A stretch of DNA of 19,626 nt from an uncultured Oxalobacteraceae bacterium (GTDB lineage Bacteria; Pseudomonadota; Gammaproteobacteria; Burkholderiales; Burkholderiaceae), in assembly GCA_946478765.1 (NCBI GenBank), contig CAMLDH010000031.1, positions 1 to 19,626 on the forward strand, read 5' to 3'. The notes below the pieces were generated by a model. That model had not been told where the DNA came from. It worked only from the letters and a program-made list of their open reading frames with translations, and searched no databases. Numbering within the stretch: position 1 is the stretch's first letter; every line of letters begins with the position of its first letter. The position numbers and the translations under genes are program-made. Below, in pieces: positions 8,759 to 15,347 of the stretch.

Positions 8759-9511
8759 ATGGCGGCAATTGTGCGAATCGATGATGAAGTCATCGGCACC
8801 GAGGATTTCATCAGGATATTGAAGCTCACAGGACAGTTCGAAAGTCTCATCGAGCAAGTTGTCCGCGACAAACTCACGGTCCGTGCGGCGAAAAAGCAAG
8901 GCATTGCTGTCTCCTCGCAAGAGCTTCAGGATCGGGCCGATCAATTTCGACGCGTCCAGGGCTTGCACCGGGCGGCCGATATGAACCACTACCTCGACGC
9001 CTTGGGCGTCAGCCTGGATGAATTCGAGTCCTTCATCTCGGATGGCTTGTATCAGGAAAAGATGATGGCAACCGTCTGCAGCGACAAGGCGGTCGAACAT
9101 TATTTCAAACTGCATTCTCCCAAGTTCGACAGCGTCGAGGTGAGCCACATCGTGCTCGATACCGAAGGCAAGGCCAAAGAGATGATGTCCGTTTTGAGCG
9201 ACGATCCGGACAGTTTTGCGGAGATGGCGCGGGAACATTCGATGGCCGACACGCGCGAGCGGGGCGGTGTCATCGGCAAGGTATTGCGCGGCTCGCTCAA
9301 GAGCGATGTCGAGGCCAAGGTATTCAACGCCGCCGTGGGGGACATGCTGGGGCCGTTTGCGTCTCCCGACCATTCGTTCTACGAAATCTTTGCGGTGAAT
9401 GCAAAGTATCCCGCGACGCTGGACGAGGAAGCGGCCGCCGAGGTGCGGCGCTTGCTGCGCGAAGAATGGCTTTTGGCGAGGGCGCAGGAGCACATCATCG
9501 AGGCGCGCTAG
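8759..9511 (+). CDS. Cytoplasmic SurA/PpiC-type peptidyl-prolyl isomerase
   Basis: This 250-residue protein has a SurA-like helical N-terminal chaperone region (about 1-115) and a parvulin domain (about 120-215; blocks EVSHIVLD, FAEMAREHS and GGVIGKV). It has no signal peptide or membrane anchor, unlike periplasmic SurA and PpiD, so it should act in the cytoplasm. The next gene is a C39-peptidase ABC exporter. PpiC-type proteins are also found beside such exporters in cyanobacteria, where a role in keeping the exported peptide unfolded or delivering it is plausible but, as far as I know, unproven. Ribosome site AAGGAG 8 bases upstream makes the start secure. The stop is 165 bases from the exporter start, with an inserted repeat element between. 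Confidence 0.85.
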   Translation: MAAIVRIDDEVIGTEDFIRILKLTGQFESLIEQVVRDKLTVRAAKKQGIAVSSQELQDRADQFRRVQGLHRAADMNHYLDALGVSLDEFESFISDGLYQEKMMATVCSDKAVEHYFKLHSPKFDSVEVSHIVLDTEGKAKEMMSVLSDDPDSFAEMAREHSMADTRERGGVIGKVLRGSLKSDVEAKVFNAAVGDMLGPFASPDHSFYEIFAVNAKYPATLDEEAAAEVRRLLREEWLLARAQEHIIEAR

Positions 9512-9515
9512 TGGC

Positions 9516-9600
9516 CCGTTACCCTTCAATTTTCAAATTTGATGGGTTTCGCTGCGCTCTACCCATCCTACGGAGCAACATGAAAATTGAAGGGTGACGG
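9516..9600. repeat. 85-bp MITE-like palindromic element
   Basis: Arms of 20 bp, 9516-9535 and 9581-9600, are inverted copies with a single mismatch. The inner 15 bp (acccttcaattttca and its complement) are perfect. The 45-bp core contains a second inverted repeat, gatgggt/acccatc (9541-9547, 9561-9567), around ttcgctgcgctct; I recognise this core type as a dispersed intergenic repeat of many beta- and gammaproteobacteria. The flanks ctagtggcc (9508-9516) and ctagggcc (9605-9612) look like an imperfect target duplication. It has no coding capacity and sits directly after the isomerase stop codon. Confidence 0.7.
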
Positions 9601-9632
9601 TCTACTAGGGCCAGACCATCATTGAACGAAGC

Positions 9633-9654
9633 GGGGCGCATCACGATGCGCCCC
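9633..9654 (+). promoter_or_regulatory. GC-rich hairpin in the exporter 5' untranslated region
   Basis: Perfect 9-bp stem ggggcgcat (9633-9641) / atgcgcccc (9646-9654) with a four-base loop, ending 22 bases before the exporter ATG. No T-run follows, so it is not a standard terminator. It could block processing or decay, or modulate translation, because no clear Shine-Dalgarno sequence lies between it and the start codon. Confidence 0.55.
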
Positions 9655-9676
9655 ACAAATTTCCCGGTAAATTCCT

Positions 9677-12600
9677 ATGGACATGGATGCACCAGCAAAA
9701 CCGCAGGCCATCGCCGATTTTCTATCGTCGGTGGAAATCTTGTCGCCATTTACCCGGGATGAGCTTGAGCAACTGGCCGAGCACGCGGAATCCCGCTTCT
9801 TTTCTTTCGGCGACACCGTGTGCAATGCGGGCGATCCTGCAGAGGGATTGTTCGTGATCAAATCCGGTTCGGTGCGCATATTTACCGTAGAGCATGGCAA
9901 GGAAATCAGCATGGGGGTGCGCAAGGAGCGCGAGGTCTTTGCCGATATCGCGATGTTGCGCGATTACCGGCACGAATCCTCGGTGCGCGCCTCGGCCAAG
10001 ACCGAGTTGCTGTTCCTGCCGCGCAGGGCCATCGAGCCGATCATTGCGCATAACCGTGCCGCGCAAGACTTCGTGGCCAGTTTTGTCGCGATCAGCTCTG
10101 CCGGCGGTGTCGTGGCGCGCCTGTTCGATCTTCGGGGCAAGGTCAACAAGAGCGAGCTGGAGGAACTGGTGCGCAGCGTCGGCGTGAAGCGATTGAGCGC
10201 CGGCAAGGAAATCCTGAAACAGGATTCCCGCGACGACCGGCGGCTCTATGTGATTCGTCAGGGGGAAGTGCGCATCGTGCGCAGCGAGGAGGGCACGGAG
10301 TATCCGCTGGCAACGCTGCGGCAAGGCGAAATCTTCGGTGAAAAAGCCTGTCTGGTGCGCCAGGAACAGATGGCAACGGTGACGGCAGTATCGGATACGA
10401 CGCTCCTAGTCATTCCCGAAAAAACCGTTCATCTGATTTTGGAACGCAATCCGAAGTTGCGCGAGGTATTGGAAGAACGCATCCAGTTTATCGAACGGGA
10501 ATTGCATCGCCAAAAAAGACTGGCGGAAAGACGCAAGCTTCCGATCAAGCTCGATCTGTCCTCCAAGCCCGAACTCGGCGAAAAGATCCTGAAGCGATTT
10601 GCGCTGGTCGAGCAAGCCGAAGAGATGGATTGCGGCGCGGCCTGTCTGGCAATGATCTGCCGCCACTACAGCATTCCCATGACGCTGGGCAAGCTGCGCG
10701 AACTGGCCAACGTCACCACGCAAGGCGCGACGCTCGATAGTCTCGCGCGTGCGGGCGAATCGCTCGGCTTCACCGCGCGCGGCGTCCAGTGCACCTATGA
10801 ATCGCTATTGGGGTTCGAACTGCCTTTCATTGTGCATTGGGAAGGCTATCACTACGTCGTGGTGTACGGCGTGTCGAAACAGCAGGTATGGGTGGCGGAC
10901 CCGGCGGTTGGTTTCAAAAAGATGAACGTGGAAGAATTCGAGCGCGGCTGGAGCGGCACCTGCCTGGTCTTCACGCCCGGTCAGGACATGGTGCAACTGG
11001 CGGCGGCGCGCTCGCCGTGGATGCGGTTCGTGGCTTATCTGCGACCTTACCGGAAGATTCTCGGGCAGTTGTTCATCGCCACCTTCGTGATCCAGATGCT
11101 CGGCATCGTGCCGCCGCTGATTATCCAAAATATCCTGGACGGCGTCATCGTCCACCAGAACGTCAGCCTGTTGCATCTGCTCATCGTCGGCCTGATCATC
11201 TCCAATGTATTTACCCAACTGATGTCGACGATCAGGGCCTACCTTGCGAACTACATGGTGCGCAATCTCGACTTCACGATGATGTCGCAATTTTTCAAGC
11301 ATACGATGTCGCTGCCGTTTTCCTTCTTTGCCAAGCGCAAAACCGGCGACATCCTGGCGCGCTTTCAGGAAAACGTGACGATACGCTCCTTCCTGACGGA
11401 GTCGACCGTCACCACCATGCTCAATCTGCTGATGGTGTTCATCTATTTCACGATCATGTTTCTGTATAACGTGAAGATGACGCTGGTGCTGATTGCATTC
11501 GTCATCCCGATCCTGGCCCTGACCGTGCTGGTGACGCCGAAGATCAAAAATTATGCGCGCAACGTATTTACCGCCTCGACCGATGCGCAAGCCTTCCTGA
11601 TGGAAACGCTGGGCGGCGTCGAGACCGTCAAAGGCATGGGGATCGAGCGTCCGGTGCGGTTGAAATGGGAAAAGAAATACGCCAAGGCGCTTGAAGTGCA
11701 GTACCGGGCGCAGGCATTCAATATCCTGGTCGGGCTCGGCAGCCAGCTACTCAATGCGGCCACCACGATCGCCATCCTGTGGGTCGGGGCCGATCTGGTG
11801 CTTGCGCACGAACTCTCCATCGGTCAATTGATCGCGTTCAATGCCTTGATGGGCAGCGTGCTGGCGCCGCTGATGGGACTGGTCGGACTCTGGAGCCGGC
11901 TGGCCGACGCCGGTGTCGCGATGGAACGCCTGGGCGACGTGCTGGACATGGAGCCGGAGCAAAAGCCGGCCGATCTTCCGTCGCGCGTCGTGCTGCCCGA
12001 TTTGCAGGGCGAGATCCGGCTGGAGGGCATCTATTTTCGCTACGGCGGCAACGAGACCCCCTATGTTCTCGAAAATATCAGCCTCGATATCAAACCGGGC
12101 GAGCTGGTCGCGATCGTCGGCCGCAGCGGCTCGGGAAAAACGACGCTGGCGAAGATGCTGGTGGGTTTCTATACGCCCACGGAGGGCAAACTGCAGGTGG
12201 ATGGTTATGACATCAGCGTGATCGACAAGGACTACTACCGCGCGCAGGTCGGCTATGTCATGCAGAGTAATTTGCTGTTCTCCGGCACCATTGGTGAGAA
12301 CATTGCCAGCGGCGATGAAAGTCCGGACCGCCGGCGCATTGAAGAAGTAGCGAAGATGGCGGACGCGCACGCGTTCATCAGCAAAATGCCGCTGGGTTAT
12401 GAGCAAATCGTGGGCGAACGCGGCGTCGGTTTATCCGGCGGGCAAATTCAGCGCATGTGCATCGCCCGCGCGCTATACCACGATCCGCGCCTGCTGGTGT
12501 TTGATGAAGCAACCTCGGCGCTGGATACGCAATCGGAAAGCAACATCATCGGCAACATGAGCGACATTCTCAAGGGGCGCACCGCCGTGATCATTGCGCA

Positions 12601-12742
12601 CCGGCTCAGTACGATCATGCGGGCCGACAAGATACTCGTGCTGTACGAAGGCGCGATTGTGGAGCAGGGGCGGCATGAGGAATTGGTGGACAGGAAGGGG
12701 ATGTATTACCAACTGGTCCAGAAGCAACTGAGTGCGGGATGA
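9677..12742 (+). CDS. Peptidase-containing ABC exporter with tandem cNMP-binding-like domains
   Basis: This 1021-residue protein has two cyclic-nucleotide-binding-like domains (about 15-135 and 165-280), a C39 double-glycine leader peptidase (about 306-435), a six-helix exporter domain (about 450-745) and an ATPase domain. The peptidase keeps oxyanion Gln313, catalytic Cys319 (DCGAACL), His392 (GYHYVVV) and Asp408 (ADPA). The ATPase keeps Walker A GRSGSGKT (815-822), LSGGQ (919-923), Walker B LLVFDE (939-944) and His975. It should cleave a leader after a Gly-Gly-type site and export the peptide across the inner membrane. Both regulatory domains lack the phosphate-binding arginine, so binding of cAMP or cGMP is doubtful. 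No HlyD-type adaptor gene is adjacent. The start at 9677 has a weak ribosome site, and an in-frame ATG two codons on is possible. The stop overlaps the next start. Confidence 0.94.
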   Translation: MDMDAPAKPQAIADFLSSVEILSPFTRDELEQLAEHAESRFFSFGDTVCNAGDPAEGLFVIKSGSVRIFTVEHGKEISMGVRKEREVFADIAMLRDYRHESSVRASAKTELLFLPRRAIEPIIAHNRAAQDFVASFVAISSAGGVVARLFDLRGKVNKSELEELVRSVGVKRLSAGKEILKQDSRDDRRLYVIRQGEVRIVRSEEGTEYPLATLRQGEIFGEKACLVRQEQMATVTAVSDTTLLVIPEKTVHLILERNPKLREVLEERIQFIERELHRQKRLAERRKLPIKLDLSSKPELGEKILKRFALVEQAEEMDCGAACLAMICRHYSIPMTLGKLRELANVTTQGATLDSLARAGESLGFTARGVQCTYESLLGFELPFIVHWEGYHYVVVYGVSKQQVWVADPAVGFKKMNVEEFERGWSGTCLVFTPGQDMVQLAAARSPWMRFVAYLRPYRKILGQLFIATFVIQMLGIVPPLIIQNILDGVIVHQNVSLLHLLIVGLIISNVFTQLMSTIRAYLANYMVRNLDFTMMSQFFKHTMSLPFSFFAKRKTGDILARFQENVTIRSFLTESTVTTMLNLLMVFIYFTIMFLYNVKMTLVLIAFVIPILALTVLVTPKIKNYARNVFTASTDAQAFLMETLGGVETVKGMGIERPVRLKWEKKYAKALEVQYRAQAFNILVGLGSQLLNAATTIAILWVGADLVLAHELSIGQLIAFNALMGSVLAPLMGLVGLWSRLADAGVAMERLGDVLDMEPEQKPADLPSRVVLPDLQGEIRLEGIYFRYGGNETPYVLENISLDIKPGELVAIVGRSGSGKTTLAKMLVGFYTPTEGKLQVDGYDISVIDKDYYRAQVGYVMQSNLLFSGTIGENIASGDESPDRRRIEEVAKMADAHAFISKMPLGYEQIVGERGVGLSGGQIQRMCIARALYHDPRLLVFDEATSALDTQSESNIIGNMSDILKGRTAVIIAHRLSTIMRADKILVLYEGAIVEQGRHEELVDRKGMYYQLVQKQLSAG

Positions 12743-14040
12743 AAATATTCAACCAAAGAGTGCAGGGAAGTTCCGCGGTCTCGTACGCGGGATTGCTCGA
12801 AAAAATCGAAATTTTTCGGTCGACGCTGCGCTGGTCCAGCAAATTGGAGCGGCCGGAAATAGAAAAGCTGTTGAAGCAGTCGAACGCGTTGCGCGACGAG
12901 GTCATGCAGTTGTCGCACAAGGAGCGCTTCGTGCGCGCGGCAAGCGCTGAACCGGCGCCTACGGATCAGGCGCCGGGAGAACGCCGCAAGGCCTTGCTCG
13001 AACGCAGCTTCGTTTTTGAAGGAACATTCGGCGACAATCCGAAACTGCTCGAAGCCCTGGAGATCGCGGAGAAGGCGGCGCCCACCGATCTGCCAGTGCT
13101 GATCGACGGCGAAAGCGGGACCGGCAAGGAACTGATGGCAAAAGTCATCCATGCCAACGGTGCGCGTGCCGACAAGCCGTACATCTCGGTCAACTGCGGC
13201 GCGATCCCCGAGAACTTGCTGGAGTCCGAGCTGTTCGGCCACAAGAAAGGGGCATTCACCGGTGCGACCAACGATCGGAAAGGCAAGTTCGAAAGCGCGC
13301 ACAAGGGCACCATTTTTCTGGATGAAATCGGCGAACTGCCGCTGCCGGGCCAGGTGAAGCTGCTGCGCGTGCTGCAATCGCACGAGATACAAAGGGTTGG
13401 ATCGGATGAAACCATTTCAGTCGACGCCCGCATCGTGGCCGCGACCAACAAGAATCTGCGCCGGTTATGTGAAGAAGGCAGATTTCGGGAAGACCTGTTC
13501 TACCGGCTCGGCGTCATCCATGTGACCTTGCCGCCGCTGCGCGAACGCAAGGACGAGATTCCCTTGCTGTTTGCATTCTTTAGCGACGAGGCTGCGGAGG
13601 CGCTCAAAAGGCGTCCGATAAAATTAACGCCGCGCCTGCGGGAATTTCTGTTGAATTATTCTTATCCGGGCAATATACGAGAGTTGCGCAACATCATTTA
13701 CCGCATCTCCTGCCTGGCCGGCGACACGGCAGATCTGGCGCACCTGCCCGAAGACATTCGGCCCACGTCGCCTGCCTTGACGCTGCACAACGGTGCAGCA
13801 ACCCTCGGCACCGGCATGTCGAGCGCGACCTCGCTAAGCGACGCCAAGCGTGCCGCAATCGATGAGGTGGAGAAAGCGTTTCTGGAGCGGGGACTGCAGG
13901 AAGTCGGCGGTACGGTGGCGGAGCTGGCAAGGCGGTGCGACATGAACCGGTCGCATCTGCAAATGCTGTTGAAGAAGCATGGGATTCATTCGAAGGACTT
14001 TCGGCATCAGGGATCGTCGCACGGTGAAAAGCGGAATTGA
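12739..14040 (+). CDS. Sigma-54 enhancer-binding transcription activator without receiver domain
   Basis: This 433-residue protein has an unassigned, partly helical N-terminal region (1-90), a sigma-54 AAA+ domain (about 92-325) and a Fis-type helix-turn-helix (about 375-416). The AAA+ domain shows Walker A GESGTGKE (124-131), the sigma-54 contact loop GAFTGA (171-176), Walker B TIFLDE (191-196) and arginine finger Arg250. It should open sigma-54 promoters using ATP. No phosphoacceptor receiver, GAF or PAS domain is recognisable, so the input is unknown; the N-terminal region or a partner protein may provide it. The ATG lies within ATGA with the exporter stop, implying translational coupling. 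An activator made only when the exporter is made suggests it controls the exported peptide or the module itself. Confidence 0.93.
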   Translation: MKIFNQRVQGSSAVSYAGLLEKIEIFRSTLRWSSKLERPEIEKLLKQSNALRDEVMQLSHKERFVRAASAEPAPTDQAPGERRKALLERSFVFEGTFGDNPKLLEALEIAEKAAPTDLPVLIDGESGTGKELMAKVIHANGARADKPYISVNCGAIPENLLESELFGHKKGAFTGATNDRKGKFESAHKGTIFLDEIGELPLPGQVKLLRVLQSHEIQRVGSDETISVDARIVAATNKNLRRLCEEGRFREDLFYRLGVIHVTLPPLRERKDEIPLLFAFFSDEAAEALKRRPIKLTPRLREFLLNYSYPGNIRELRNIIYRISCLAGDTADLAHLPEDIRPTSPALTLHNGAATLGTGMSSATSLSDAKRAAIDEVEKAFLERGLQEVGGTVAELARRCDMNRSHLQMLLKKHGIHSKDFRHQGSSHGEKRN

Positions 14041-14066
14041 CGGTCGGATGGTGGCTGGTCTCTGAA

Positions 14067-14201
14067 ATGACAACCCCCACTGAAGAAGGGAGCGGTGCGT
14101 TTGAAGCGTGCCTGATCCTGGCTTCTACGCGCCACACCGAAATCCAAAAAGCCGAGGGCAAGAAGTGGAGCGTGTGGCCGGTTCCGGTCCGTAATCATTA
14201 A
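14067..14201 (+). CDS. Doubtful 44-residue ORF after the sigma-54 activator
   Basis: ATG to TAA with a 44-residue product that starts MTTPTEEGSGAFEA. It begins 26 bases after the activator stop. No Shine-Dalgarno is visible. GSG at positions 8-10 is not a double-glycine leader because the usual hydrophobic and acidic leader residues are missing and it sits too close to the start. It may be non-coding or a remnant. Confidence 0.12.
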   Translation: MTTPTEEGSGAFEACLILASTRHTEIQKAEGKKWSVWPVPVRNH

Positions 14202-14355
14202 TGTCCTTTGAATGCTCCCAAAGCTATTCTCTGAATATTGCATGGAGCAAGTATGTATAGTAGGATGTAAATATTGGTTTCAGGAAACTAAATTCGGCGC
14301 GATAGTGTGAGAGTTTTCATTGAATCCATTTCTCTTATTAATTCTAAGAACTAAA

Positions 14356-14359
14356 AGGA
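14356..14359 (+). promoter_or_regulatory. Ribosome binding site deciding the PEP-CTERM gene start
   Basis: AGGA lies 8 bases before the ATG at 14368. The product from 14368 begins with a proper signal peptide, while the longer frame from 14320 would add 16 residues that interrupt it. Confidence 0.65.
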
Positions 14360-14367
14360 CAATCTAT

Positions 14368-15105
14368 ATGGAGTTTTACAATCAGAAGTTCAGATGGCTG
14401 CTTCTTGCTGCATTCATGAACGTTTGTATTGCCAGCACGAGCCATGCGACTCCCTTGTTCATTGATAATTTCGAAAATGGGTTGGCACAATGGACAGGGA
14501 GGAGCGGAGGAGCGCACCATGGAACAGTGGTGAACGATCCTCTGAATGCAGGGAATCACGTACTCGCGTTTACTAAGTTGATCTCCGGCGGAGATATCTA
14601 TAGCCAGCAGCAGTTCAATCTTACCTCGGGGACGACCTATCGGGCTTCATTCGATTATCTGGGGCTTGCTGTAAAAGGTTCGGTCTTGGGGGATCTTGGC
14701 GGCTATGCCGGGTTCTCCAGTGGTTTTGGGGGGCAGGTTAAGTGGTATTACGCAACTGGTACAGCTGGTGGTGCTACTCCAACTCTCGTCGATGATGGAA
14801 AATGGCATAACTATATATACGATTTCGTGGCGCCCATTGTCTGGTTTGGGGGGGCGCACGGGAGTTCCGTACATCTGATGTTTGAAGACTTCTTGGGTGG
14901 TGTGCCGGGAGACGCCTATTTCGACAACATCCGATTCTCGGTAGCTTCTTCAATATCGGAGCCTTCTCAAATACCCGAGCCGTCCTCTGCATTGTTCTTC
15001 GGAATCGGGCTCTTGTTTCTGCTGACGAAGCGATGCATACGATCACCACGCAAATTATTTGAGGACGTAAAACAGATCGGCATGAAGCAACCGCTCTCAA
15101 TTTGA
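14368..15105 (+). CDS. Secreted PEP-CTERM sorting domain protein
   Basis: This 245-residue protein has a signal peptide (1-27, basic start, hydrophobic core, cleavage likely after SHA). The extracellular part is rich in Gly, Ser and aromatic residues and has the feel of a carbohydrate-binding beta-sandwich (FIDNFENGLAQWTG near the start, GDAYFDNIRF near the end). A C-terminal PEP-CTERM signal follows: IPEPSSA (202-208), a hydrophobic helix (209-219) and a basic cluster (KRCIRSPRK). Exosortase would cleave this signal and release or anchor the protein at the surface, often with exopolysaccharide. About 16 residues follow the basic cluster, more than usual. No exosortase gene is in the window. 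The gene is less GC-rich than its neighbours, which may indicate recent acquisition. It lies 327 bases from the sigma-54 activator, but a regulatory link is not shown. Confidence 0.85.
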   Translation: MEFYNQKFRWLLLAAFMNVCIASTSHATPLFIDNFENGLAQWTGRSGGAHHGTVVNDPLNAGNHVLAFTKLISGGDIYSQQQFNLTSGTTYRASFDYLGLAVKGSVLGDLGGYAGFSSGFGGQVKWYYATGTAGGATPTLVDDGKWHNYIYDFVAPIVWFGGAHGSSVHLMFEDFLGGVPGDAYFDNIRFSVASSISEPSQIPEPSSALFFGIGLLFLLTKRCIRSPRKLFEDVKQIGMKQPLSI

Positions 15106-15347
15106 TTTTTCCTTGGTAGATTGTAGGGTGAGTCTCCGCACCCACCATGATTCGCAAAATGCTCTAACGTAATCGAACAAAATTAATTGTGATTTCTACG
15201 CGATATTTGTTGTAGGAGCGGGTCATGCCCGCGACAGCTTGCATATGCCAACACCGATCGTGGGCATGGTCCGCTCCTCCAAAAAACACAATTTCTTATC
15301 GGCGGTAGCGGGCACATCACGATACGCTCTCAATGATGCCACGCTGT
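15106..15347. other. Convergent intergenic region with dispersed repeats
   Basis: These 242 bases lie between two convergent genes. A short hairpin gggtg/caccc (15126-15130, 15139-15143) is part of a gtagggtg...cacccacc unit of the dispersed type, and a REP-like pair follows at 15214-15278. No gene is evident. Either structure could stop transcription from both sides, but no T-run is attached. Confidence 0.5.
15214..15278. repeat. REP-like inverted repeat pair
   Basis: Arms aggagcgggtcatgccc (15214-15230) and its inverted partner (15262-15278) match at 15 of 17 positions, with a 31-base spacer. The left unit also folds on itself (gcggg/cccgc). The tgtaggagcggg...cccgcga pattern strongly recalls REP sequences known from Pseudomonas and relatives. 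Paired opposite units form a BIME-like arrangement in a convergent intergenic region. Confidence 0.65.

Larger units (their letters stand above)
14041..14367. other. 327-bp AT-leaning intergenic region
   Basis: This region lies between the sigma-54 activator and the PEP-CTERM gene. A 44-codon frame (14067-14201) runs on the plus strand without a ribosome site, and a minus-strand frame overlaps it; neither resembles anything I know. From about 14200 the DNA becomes clearly AT-richer than the rest of the window, probably carrying the promoter of the next gene. I looked for GG-N10-GC sigma-54 spacing at several positions and found none. Confidence 0.4.

Noticed and set aside
14320..14367. Upstream start of the PEP-CTERM gene
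   Set aside because: The start at 14368 has a well-spaced AGGA and gives a normal signal peptide.
14041..14367. Sigma-54 promoter for the PEP-CTERM gene
   Set aside because: Several GG and GC dinucleotides were checked; none has the required 10-base spacing with matching context.
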